Shown one piece after another: positions 11,955 through 22,220 of a DNA stretch of 64,000 bases (its first letter is position 1; every line of letters begins with the position of its first letter). This DNA comes from Botrytis cinerea B05.10. Taxonomy: Eukaryota; Ascomycota; Leotiomycetes; Helotiales; Sclerotiniaceae. The position numbers were made by a program, and so were the translations under genes. The notes beneath the pieces were generated by a model. That model was not told the DNA's origin and searched no databases. It saw only the letters and a list, made by a program, of their open reading frames with translations. The stretch spans positions 1,302,001 to 1,366,000 of the forward strand of contig NC_037325.1 of assembly GCF_000143535.2 (NCBI RefSeq), written 5' to 3'.

Positions 11955-12605
11955 ACGTACGTTGGGCATAGCCCAGATATGCTGTAGGCGACATTGGAAG
12001 TAAGAAAGTGGCCGGGTCAAGACGTACACGGCTCCTAAATATGAGAGATGAGCAAGTCATGGCATGGAACAGGTCACGGACAGAGGAACTGAAGCAGATT
12101 GCATGAACGATTTGGCCTCGTCACTTTAGAGAACACGGTTGAGATAGTCAGGCGCTACAACATGGATATGAGAGGTGCCATTGGAAGCGTTTGACAATGG
12201 ATGCGGCTTGGATCACGATCGTTGGATGGTATACATTGTTCCAAGTCGTGTGAATGGGCAATAGGATTGTTCGATAGTTTGATAGTGTAGTTTCATTTCT
12301 AGCAGCAGGTACACTGTCAATGTGTTTGAAATACTGAAATTGGATGGTTGGAGATCCAGAATTTAATGATATCCGGAATACATACAATAGTCTAATTCGA
12401 CTTTTACTTACATGCGCATGCATTCTCTTGACAACTTCACATGTGTCAACGTTTCCTCAGTATCGATTTTGAGAAGATAAAATAGAATTGCCAAGCTTAA
12501 AATTGATAGCTAGTAATACAGGTCAACTTTCTAAAATTTAGCCCAACCGTTAGCCCCTCACCGAGGCAAGTTGGCGAATTTCATCAGCAACGCTTATTCA
12601 CGGCC
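11955..12605. other. Intergenic
   Basis: The spacer between the cyclin gene and the prolidase gene. Minus-strand frames at 11791-12060 and 12148-12423 overlap the cyclin gene or are composition artefacts and show no motifs. Nothing further seen. Confidence 0.5.
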
Positions 12606-14550
12606 ATGGCCATGTTCCGCTTGTCAAATACCCCGCGATTCACAACACGTTGTTTGAATACTAGTAGATGCCAAAGAATAGCGTGTGTAGCACAGGTACA
12701 ACTTTATTCTTCCAGAGCCAGCACTTCTCAAACGACGCTGTCCATATCAATCCAACCCAGAACGGCATCTCGAGGCTGGAGAAAATACGGTTTGGATAGA
12801 GCTCGAATTACCAGCGACACACCTCGGATAAGAATTGGTTCGAGAATTATCCATCGCAATATGGCTTCATCTACGGATACGATTTTGAAGGGGAAATACC
12901 CGGCAAAAGAACATGTGAGGAAGGTCGTGGAGTATATTAAGAGCAAGGAGCCAGAGGCGGAGGGAGTCTTGTATTTGGAGGCGCAGAAGACGATTATGAT
13001 TGAGGATAATGATGAGGCTGCTCCTTTCAGGTATGTTGCTGAGAGACATGCTAAATATTGAATACGGCATATATTAAAGACGTCCTCAATTCATACATAG
13101 CTCAAACTAACAATTCTGCTTCCAGACAACGACGCTTCTTCTACTATCTCACCGGCTGCGATCTCCCTGACGCTTACTTTACCTATGACATCGCGACTGA
13201 CAAGAGTACCCTCTTCATTCCCCCAATCGACCCGGAATCAGTCATCTGGACTGGTCTTCCCCTCTCACCCAAAGAAGCACTCGCTCTTTATGACGTCGAC
13301 GAAGTCCTCACGACCGATACCATCAACGCGCAACTGGCGCTCCCAAACCAAACCAAGGTCTGGGCCATCGCGCCCCAAATCTCGACGCACATAACATTCC
13401 TCGAATTTCCTCAGAAAGATTTCACGCTCCTCAAGGAGGCGATTGAAGAAGCTCGTGTGCGCAAGTCAGAATACGAAGTTGCGTTGATGAGGAAGGCGAA
13501 TGAGATTTCAAAAGTGGGACACACGGCGGTTTTGAAAGCAGTCAAGCATGCAAAGAATGAAAGAGAATTGGAGGCGCTTTTTATTAAAGAGAGCATTGCC
13601 AATGGTGCGAGAGAACAGGCTTATCACAGTATTGTGGCTAGTGGAACAGCGGCTGCTACATTGCATTATATGAAGAATTCAGAGGAGCTGGACGGAAAAT
13701 TGAATTTGCTTTTGGATGCTGGAGGAGAGTATAAATGTTATGCTTCGGATATTGTAAGATTTTCCTCTATATTCTGAACCGAAGTTTCTCATGGGGCTTT
13801 GAGAGATATGCTAATCATCCTGACAGACAAGAACCTTTCCAATCAACGGTCGCTTCACGCCCGAATCCCGCTCCATCTATGACATAGTACTGTCCATGCA
13901 ATCGCAATGTATCTCCATGCTCAAAGCTGGCGTTTCCTGGGACGAAGTGCACCTCCTTGCGCACAAAGTCGCAATCGAAGGACTTCTCTCTCTAGGAATT
14001 CTGAAAGGTGATAAAGAGGAGATTTTGAAAGCAAGAACAAGTGTAGCGTTCTTCCCGCATGGATTGGGACATTATCTCGGAATGGATACGCATGATACCG
14101 GTGGACATCCAAATTATGAGGATAAGGATAGATTATTTAGGTATTTGAGAGTCCGAGGAAATTTGCCAGAGGGAAGTGTGGTGACTGTTGAACCGGGTGT
14201 ATGTTTTGTTCTTTTGCCTTTTCTTTCATCTCTCCTCTGTTTTTTCTATGACTCGTGACTAATAGCAGTATGATAGATCTACTTCTGTCGTTTCATCATC
14301 GAACCATATCTTAAAGATCCAGCACATGCTCAATATATCAACTCGGATATCTTGGAAAAATACTGGGAAGTTGGAGGTACGCTTTTCTTTTCTTTTTTGT
14401 CTCTTCCGTATCTTGGCGTAGAAAAACTAACGAATGTAAAAAGGTGTGAGAATTGAAGATAATGTTCTGATCACGAAGGATGGTTATGATAATTTGACAA
14501 CGGTGGTTAAGGATGTGGAGGAGATGGAAAAGATTATTAATGAGTCTTAG
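12606..14550 (+). CDS. Xaa-Pro dipeptidase (prolidase), M24B metallopeptidase
   Basis: The enzyme hydrolyses X-Pro dipeptides with two Mn ions. Five exons (12606-13030, 13126-13753, 13827-14198, 14277-14376, 14444-14550) give up to 543 residues, and all junctions are in phase. The five metal ligands are visible: Asp in LLLDAGGEY, Asp in YASDITRTF (made by splicing), His in [11 protein letters not shown], Glu in TVEPGIYF (made by splicing) and Glu in [12 protein letters not shown]. The N-terminal aminopeptidase-P-like domain has [17 protein letters not shown]. The usual prolidase start corresponds to the ATG at 12861 ([14 protein letters not shown]). The 85 upstream residues are rich in Arg, Ser and Thr and nearly free of acidic residues, like a mitochondrial presequence, so two start sites may make two isoforms. 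Confidence 0.92.
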
Positions 14551-14884
14551 TTGTTGGTTCGTCTGAAAGGAGGGTTGACGAGATAGGGGGGAGACTGGAT
14601 GTGTGAGGGTTCAGATTATAGGTATTTTGGGGAAATGTGAAAAATATAGTGGATGTATTGAATTGAGAATGTGTATAATTCTTGCTAGATCATACTGTAT
14701 ATGATATTCAAACGATTCGTCGAATCTTTAAATCGTCGAATAAATAGAGACTTGATCAAGAGTCATTCTCAAATTCTTTCATATCTCAATATTCTATCCA
14801 TCTACCTCAGATAACATATTCGAGTATAAAAAAACTCATATCTATCTTATTCGCTTTCTTTCTTTTTCTGGTTTCTCTCTCTTC

Positions 14885-14891
<7 letters not shown>

Positions 14892-14943
<52 letters not shown>
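14892..14943. repeat. (CT)n dinucleotide microsatellite
   Basis: An uninterrupted CT run of about 26 copies inside a wider CT-rich tract, seen directly. Useful as a polymorphic marker. Confidence 0.95.
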
Positions 14944-14949
<6 letters not shown>

Positions 14950-15150
14950 TCATAATCTTGCTTTTCATTTCTCTCCTCTCCTCTCCTCTTGTTATTAACT
15001 CTTCTTATTAACTCTCCTCTCCTCTCACTTCACCTCTTAAATCGCTAACTAATAATAATAATAATAACAATCGATACTCAAAACTCAAAACCCAGTAAAT
15101 ATAATACAATACAACATCATATCGCATAATATAATATACTCACTATTCAT

Positions 15151-15242
15151 TCAATTCAATTCAATTCAATTCAATTCAATTCAATTCAATTCAATTCAAT
15201 TCAATTCAATTCAATTCAATTCAATTCAATTCAATTCAATTC
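15151..15242. repeat. (TCAAT)n pentanucleotide array
   Basis: About eighteen perfect copies of a 5-bp unit with no interruption, implying recent expansion. Confidence 0.95.
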
Positions 15243-15689
15243 ACTTTATATCATCTATGTATTACTACCTATTTATTCTCTTCTATCCTATTCTTTCCTA
15301 ACCATATCTCATTTCGCCCATCCCATCCCATCTCGTCCTAATATTGTTCCAACCCTTTACTTCACAACTATGAATTAATTTACTATGATTACTATGATTG
15401 CTATCCTGAAACCTCAGATCGAAATTCCATTCGCGTGTTTGAAATACATTCATTCATTCACTAATTCACCTGATTTCGCCTAATCTCGTTTCTTGAAGAA
15501 AGCATATTCACTACAACACAACATCTCTTCAATACTTCATAAAATATCATAATTTCATCAATAAACCACCTTACTATCATGCACGCAAATCTAATCTACT
15601 ACCTCCGAATCCCATGTAAGCCTGTAACCCATCAAAAATCCCTCCTCCCAGTCGCCATATCCATATTCAATCACCAGCTACGCACTCTT

Positions 15690-17909
15690 CTAACAACCAG
15701 GCACAACAACCGCATCGATAACCGCTGTCGTACCCCCTTTGACACATTCCACCGCCTTTAGCAAAACCTTCTCAATCTCACTAGCTTTCGAAATCTTTTC
15801 CGCCATCACGCTGTTTCCAGATGCGGCCCTAGCTATTCCCGCGTAATCTGGGACTTGTGGTGCGAAAGAAATGTTCAATTCTTCGTTTGTGGCTTTGGAT
15901 CCGATACCTGGGATTTTATTAGAGAAGTGTCACAAACAAGAGTCGGAAGGAAATATTTAAGAATTAGAAAAGAAGAAAAACATACCATCTGGATGAACTA
16001 GCATGAGAGATCGTTTTGGTGCGTGCCAACCTGTTCCATCGTTAGTAACTATAATCAGAATTTCGGAATCCTTCTCCAATAAAAACATACCCTTGTTGTT
16101 CAAAACAATAGTTAGAACCGGAATACCATATCTTTGACAAATCCAATAAACACTTCCTGGAACTGAGAATAAAAATGTTCCATCTCCAACAATTTGCACG
16201 ACGAATTTTCCCTTTCCTTTCCCATTTTCAATCTCAGAAGCTAATTTAATACCTAAGGCTCCGCCACCAGACCATCCTAGTCCTCCACCTCCACAATTGA
16301 TCCAAGAACCGGGAAGAGTAGGTTGGATATTGTCTGCTACGAATACGGTATTTGTGACGGCTTCGATGGCGAAGATTGTGTCAGCAGGTACGATCTTACG
16401 TAGTTGTTGACAGAGGTAACCGGTGCCGAAAGAATCATCTTCAAAGACCTTTGATGAAGCGGCGTTAATAGATTCAAGGCGTTTGGTGTGATCTGTAGCA
16501 AGAGCTTCCCAGCGCTCGGTGTATGGTGAGGATGAGAGGGTACTAGCGAAGTCACTAGCATTTTTTATGTATTTCGTAAGTTGACTGATGGATGTGTAAC
16601 TATCTGCTCTGTAACGAGAAAGTGCGGCTAGATAGAATACCTGAAATTGTTTAGTGGTGATCATCATGGAAAGTTTCGTATAACGAAACTGGGGAGAACT
16701 TACTGGCATTTGTTGTTTGAGTGGATCAACATCAATATGGAATATCTTGGCCGATTTTGACGGATGACACAAAGTGTTGACCCAGGGTACATCTGCAAGA
16801 AATTATGTTAGTCTCCATCTATCATTACGGAAAGTTTAAGCATGTACCGCAATCAATGACAATAATGACGTCGGCAGTTTCAATAGCCTTATCACTGCCA
16901 TATCTCAATCCCAACCAAGCACGATGATCAGCTGGAAAGCACATATCACTCCCACCAGTATCTAAAACACGAAGACCTTTAACGGTATCCGCCAACTCAA
17001 CTAGAGCTCCTACTGACTTATGATTCCGACCACTATAGCCAGTAATAATCAATGGCTCTTTTGCATTGACCAAGGCTTCAGAAATCGTAGCAACTGAACT
17101 CTCAGAAAGTGCAGCTGGCTCCACTGCATTCCAATGTTCCTGAACCAAATCATAGTCATCAATTTCCTCTTCCATAACCTCTCTCGCTGAATACAAATAA
17201 ACTGGTCCAGCAGGAGCACTGGTAGCCCATTGAAGAGCCCTATTAACCATTTGTTTGATATTCCTTCCCGTCTTAATCTCCATTGAATATCGACAATATT
17301 GTCTGACAATCTCAGCTTGGTTGGGTACATCTTGTATCCAATGAATATATTCCGTTCGTGATCCGCGCATTTCTCCTTCAATTGTATAGGGGGATAGACC
17401 GGCAAATATAAGAACAGGTGCTCGTCCGCACGAGGCATTGTGAACCGCTGCTCCTAATCCTTGGGTTCCTACGTCGACGTGTACAATTACGCATTGAGGT
17501 TTGCCAGTTAGACGGGCATACCCATCTGCCATGGAGAGGGCTACCATCTATGGAAATTATGAGTATATTTCAAAGGTGGGGAGAGAGTCTGTTTGCATAC
17601 TTCGTTTGGACATGTCTGGAAAGTGTTATTAGTTCATGATCATGCAAATGCAATCAATATATTGATCAATTGGTATATCTGAAGACTTACTATAACTTCT
17701 GGACCCTTATTCTCCCGCTTAAGCGTAATTAAAGCTTCTAAAATAGAAGGATGATCCGATCCTAAGTTAACGAAGCAATGAGTTACTCCCGCCTAATAGA
17801 GTACATTGTTAGATTATCTATTTGCAGGTGACGTTTTGAGATGATAAGATAAGGTTAGGTTGGTTACCTCAACAAGAGCCTCAAAGAAGGCGTACGAAGC
17901 AGTAACCAT
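15690..17909 (-). CDS. ThDP-dependent enzyme, acetolactate-synthase-like
   Basis: A thiamine-diphosphate enzyme of the IlvB/benzoylformate-decarboxylase superfamily; substrate unknown. Eight exons (17909-17868, 17792-17691, 17615-17601, 17547-16848, 16792-16704, 16640-16091, 16030-15986, 15907-15690) give 586 residues, with every junction in phase. The N-terminal PYR domain has HCFVNLGSDHP and, through a 15-nt micro-exon, TCPNEMVALSMADGYAR with the conserved cofactor-activating Glu. The central domain spans about residues 200-330. The C-terminal PP domain has WINCGGGGLGWSGGGALG and the cofactor motif GDGTFLFSVPGSVYW ending in LNN. No mitochondrial leader is obvious, and the sequence lacks the usual AHAS look, so it is probably not the branched-chain amino-acid enzyme. 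A decarboxylase or lyase (for example 2-hydroxyacyl-CoA lyase-like) is possible. Confidence 0.85.
17601..17615 (-). other. 15-nt micro-exon of the ThDP enzyme gene
   Basis: The exon encodes only five residues, TCPNE, between a TTTCCAG acceptor and a GTATGC donor. It completes the TCPNEMVALSMADG motif, whose Glu should contact the aminopyrimidine of ThDP. Skipping it keeps the reading frame but deletes the catalytic Glu. Confidence 0.8.
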
Positions 17910-18998
17910 GTTTAATATCTTGAATTCTTGGTGTTGTCAGATCTGAAAAAAGGGTGTTGTGTGTTTGTTTTCTTGAAAAGTATGGAAGTACAAACAGATA
18001 TGCGGGATGTATGGTAATAAAGCTAGAGAAGCTCGGGAAGCTAGGTTATGAGAGAGGGGTAGTTTCGGCTTACCAAAACAGTTAGATCCGGGGTACTTCA
18101 TAGCGTCAACCTTCCTTATTTGTAAATAGTCAAATCTATGGCTTCTTTGAATTAGTCAAATATATAGATAGCCAGATAGTCTTATGTAATTCACTTCACC
18201 TCAATCTATTCTCTGTATACGTGTCTTGCAGTCTGAGAATGTCGGATTAGATAGATCGAATTCTGGGAACAACACTCCATCAATCCAAAAAGTCATTCTC
18301 AATATGATGAATAATAGGTGCATTATGCCTTCCATTCATTCATAACTTGATCTCATCCCGCTATTTATGTCTTGTCTCGTTCCGCTCATCATAAGGTTAC
18401 CACATGGCACAATTTCGTGTTTGCGGGGTAGTTTCAGGGTACTTTGGCTCCTTGGCTTGGAAACAACCGGTTGGATCACCGGTGGATCACCGAGTTTCAT
18501 TTGAAGCGAGAATGAGAATAGCGATCAGAGATACCTTGGCGTGCAAAAAAAGCAATTGGGCTTAAAGGAACAAGAGTTAGAAGCTCTGTACAGTATAGAA
18601 TTGAGGATGAGTGTTGTGTCGTCAATTCTCTAGTCACGAGGATGTGGTAGAGTGCCATAGGGTTTATGTATTGAAGCAGTTAAGCAGGGGATTGATCAAT
18701 TGTTTCCAATCGAGAAGTAACCAAGTAATGATTGAGATTACTATGCAAGTTGAGCACAAAGCTCTCTATACTAAGGAATTCCATTCCGCTTATATATAGA
18801 CCTTCGTTCTCTGTTGGATAAACTGCTCGACTTGCTATCGATCCATCTGTCACGTGCTACCGTTCCGTCCCCGAGATTCTACTAATGTCTGCTAACAATT
18901 AAGCCCAAAGTCCTAGAGTACTATGGTGCATAACATAGTTTTAGATATAGCTTGCATTATGTGTTTCACTTGTATTGTGATAATCAACCAAAGAAAAT
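17910..18998. other. Intergenic: promoter of the ThDP enzyme gene
   Basis: The start of the ThDP enzyme gene lies on the left and the 3' end of the hypothetical gene on the right; both are on the minus strand. No supported gene. A plus-strand frame at 18611-18799 has no motifs. Confidence 0.5.
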
Positions 18999-21312
18999 TT
19001 AAAGGAAGTTTGGAGACAAAATATTCATAGCCTTTTGATCCTGCTCTAAATTTCGTTGCAAAAACTCTTCCAGAAGTCGAACACCACATCGAACAATTTC
19101 CTGTAAAGAGCATGAGATTTTGAAGAGAATGAGGGAACCAAGATGCATACCCGTGCTTTCCAGTATGACGCGAAGATGTATTGTAACTTTTTCATATCTT
19201 TAAGCTCACCCGGAAGCTCATGAACATGACCACACTTCAAGTAAAATACGTCCTTGCCAATACAAGACATAATAAGAAGCTGGTGTCGACGACCTAGTAG
19301 TATTAGCATAGAAGTACTAATCAACATACAATATCCTAACCAGCTTGTAGTATGCCAACCACCTTTATCTTCTTCATGACTGTAGGGTCGTTCTCTACCA
19401 ACTCGCCAATGTGGCACAGCATCGCTCTCAAGCCACCCACAAGCTTGTCAAAATCGTTGAGCCATTTCGCAGAAAGTTCCCCTTCCCATTTGCGAATTGT
19501 CTCCAAGACAAGCAGTTCATAACAAGACTGAGAGCTGCCGTCAGCAGATAGCTTACGACGGCGTGCGATCGCATCAAAACGAGGTTCGTTAATGAAGTAG
19601 GAGTACGGTTGGTAGCGAGTTGCTGAGAGAGAAATTTCTTTGCTGCAACGATATTGATTGTGAGCCAAAGCATACAAATGAAACAGAGAATTGGGATAAG
19701 TGTTTACCGTTGAAGGACAAGCTCTGGAATCTCGCAGAAAACTTCGTCCAGGAAGCGAGGATAAACCAAACAATCCCAAACTCCTTCACTCAGGTCTTCG
19801 TCGAAGATCGTTCCAGAGTTCTCTAAAAGCCTGACACTGCTCTGAAGTCAGCCTGTAATATAGGGCGAAGACGGCGTGTAATTTACATGTGGCACGAAAC
19901 ATCACCGATCCATTTGATATCACCCCTGTGAGACATTGTGCGTTCGATTAGGCATGAGTGCTCATAGGAATTCGCCTATAGTCATCAATCATCAGTCATC
20001 AACGCTCTGAAAACCTAAAGGCAAAGCAATGAATGACTGACTTTCTCATACTTCTCAAGGGCCTGAAGTAGTTCCAGAGGAAACCTAGGGAGCGGTGATT
20101 CTTCAACACAGTCTGTGATCTGCTCACAATCTTCTCGCACGAGATCTAGTGTCGTGATGGATTCGGCATCTAGGATACTAAAATGAATTGGCTTAACTTC
20201 ACCAGTACGTCGGGCATAATCTAGCATGATATCTTGGAGGTAAACATTGCCGTGGGTGAGCAACATCTTCTTGTCATCAGTAAGGGTCATACGAGAATCC
20301 TCCAAGCAACCAAGGATTTCTTGAAGCCTCTTCGTGTCGGAGACTTCCATTGCCAGTGAGTCTTGCTTGTCGAGGCTGGAGTCAACAGTCGCGTTCCGAC
20401 TATTGTTATCATTATCAGCTTCTGAATCGGCACAAGTTGTGCCTGGTTCATCTTGGTAGGTAGAAGCTCCACTACACGTATAGAGTTGTTAACGATGGTT
20501 GTTATTCCACTATTCCTGTAAGGAGCACTAACACAATAGTGTTTCCTGTCTGCGACGAATTTAATATAATACTACTTTGGTTGATAGCGATAGTAGCAGG
20601 CCCAGGATTGGTGACTTTGCGTCGTCCGCGCTTTCTCGTTATTGACCTGATAAAATTCTTGGCCCTTTGCTGGTCGTTTTTTGGGCTCTGACAAAAGAAT
20701 GCCTATTAACAAACATCAAGCTCAACTGGGCTAGTGAATCTGATGGCCACGAAGGTCATCAGCAACCCAGGAGCGAGGGGTCTTCGCGAAGAAGCCACAC
20801 CCAAAGAGTACACAATCGTTCCTCAGTCTGCCGCGAAGGCAGGCTGCGATATGCGTCTCGGCATACCGTTGACCAGGACGCCACGAAGGCACCCTGCGAT
20901 ATGCGTCTCGGCGTACCGTTGACCAGGACGCCACGAAGGCATCCTGCGATATGCGTCTCGGCGTACCGTTGACCAGGACGCCACGAAGGCACCCTGCGAT
21001 ACAGATGATGCGTAGATATTAGTTTTGTAGCTCAGAGAATCAACTTACTGAAAGAACCCATGCCGCCCGCAGTTTACTAGCCGTCCCAGCAATTTTGGGA
21101 TTCTCGCTATTCTGTAGGTGCTGTATGGAGGTCCGCCAGCTGTTGTGGACATTGGATATATTGTACTTCACGTAGCCCAACTCTTTATATATTTTATCAC
21201 AGAAGTCCACAACATCCCATTTGTCACAAGGTGTCTTGTCAAAATAAGGATGCGTACGCGACGTATTTCTGGTTGTTGTATCGTGGTTGATTGGGGGTGG
21301 GGATTGAGGCAT
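18999..21312 (-). CDS. Hypothetical protein, eight exons, function unknown
   Basis: I do not recognise the family. Eight exons (21312-21049, 20687-20533, 20471-20042, 19975-19887, 19839-19708, 19642-19341, 19293-19151, 19100-18999) assemble to 538 residues with all phases consistent, which strongly supports a real gene. The N-terminus is Pro/Thr-rich (MPQSPPPINHD), then comes a basic stretch (SITRKRGRRKVTNPG), a Ser/Asp/Asn-rich linker, and an alpha-helical, mostly polar C-terminal half. Blocks that look conserved include SEGVWDCLVYPRFLDEVF, YSYFINEPRFDAIARRRK, and GHVHELPGELKD followed by YIFASYWKAR. There is no signal peptide or membrane segment. The Pro-rich start plus large C-terminal domain recalls fungal lineage-specific nuclear or effector-like families, including PD-(D/E)XK-like ones, but I see no clear active site. 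The exon 4/5 junction (CAGAG acceptor) is the least certain. Confidence 0.7.
20688..21048 (-). other. Unusually long intron 1 holding a minisatellite
   Basis: The intron is 361 nt, against 46-75 nt for nearly all others here. It has a GTAAGT donor and a TTTTGTCAG acceptor, and phase 0 is kept on both sides. Nearly half of it is the 50-bp repeat array. Confidence 0.7.
20846..21001. repeat. 50-bp minisatellite, three units
   Basis: Units 20846-20895, 20896-20945 and 20946-20995 are nearly identical (one or two differences: A/G in the GGCRTACC part and C/T near the end), followed by six bases of a fourth. A diverged half-unit precedes at about 20831. GC content is about 60%, far above the surroundings. 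On the gene's strand each unit contains a GTACGC and a CGCAG, which resemble weak splice sites. Confidence 0.95.
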
Positions 21313-22220
21313 GATTACAACAAAGTGGAGGTGGAACAAAGTAAACGGAGGTCGGGAAATGTTCTATCTAAAGTAGATCGCTGACAAGAGCGCTAATACT
21401 TTTTGGGGGTGACACGTAATTTTGCATACGAGGGTGTCTTCAAAGAGTGCCAGGCAATATAATCGAACTCGCCAAAATTACTATGAATTATTATAGGACT
21501 TTAATTGTCAATATAACCTTGTTAATATAATAAATGAGTGTATTTTACAAAATATATGTATCAGTTTCGACGTTTCTAAATATTATTTTTAATTGAATTA
21601 CCATTGAGTTTGTGTTGTTTATTTTGGTAAGGAGATGTGCGAGTGCACGGACCCGATACTCATCAAAGAAATTCCCACGTGACCCTCCGAAGTATCCGAG
21701 AATAAGTCATACATCCCTCCAGCTGGTTGAACGGACGAAGTATTTTGAACTTACTAAGAGTGGAAGACCAGCGCCGCTGAACTCCTTTGAGGCCCTTGAC
21801 TCTCACCTGTACATGGTGATAAACTACGTTATACCATGAAGCGGCAGAGTACGCACGCAGATATGACAAAAGATATATCAGTTTGAATTCAAGATTTGAG
21901 TAAGGAAGATTGAGAATAAAGAATGATATTTACCACGAGCTCAGGAGCACGGATAAGGAACTACTAAGTAGGGAATTGAGAGTTTTATATTTCGAGTGAG
22001 GTGAAGTAAACGCTGTCTAAGATTGATAATTAAATGTATGTACAGTATGCTAAAGTCTATAGATATATAGGAAATCTTCTTTTCATTACGAAACAGGGCC
22101 GAAGTCTAATCGTTGCAGATAGAGTACAAAAAATCCGATTTTTGTCTGGGGGTTTCGAAAGCAAAACCATCATGTTTTCCTTCAATTACGCTTAGTTTCC
22201 CCCGCCACTACTATGTTAAC
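21313..22220. other. Intergenic: promoter of hypothetical gene and 3' flank of ABC transporter
   Basis: An AT-rich part at 21480-21610 is followed by unremarkable sequence. I see no gene. Confidence 0.5.

Larger units (their letters stand above)
14551..15689. other. Intergenic with (CT)n and (TCAAT)n arrays
   Basis: The 3' ends of the prolidase gene (plus) and of the ThDP enzyme gene (minus) face each other here. The sequence is A/T- and C/T-rich and contains a CT dinucleotide array and a TCAAT pentanucleotide array. No gene is supported. Confidence 0.6.

Noticed and set aside
20731..20992. Repetitive protein encoded by the 50-bp minisatellite
   Set aside because: The unit is 50 bp, not a multiple of three, so frames change with each unit; the array fits cleanly inside an intron of the surrounding gene.
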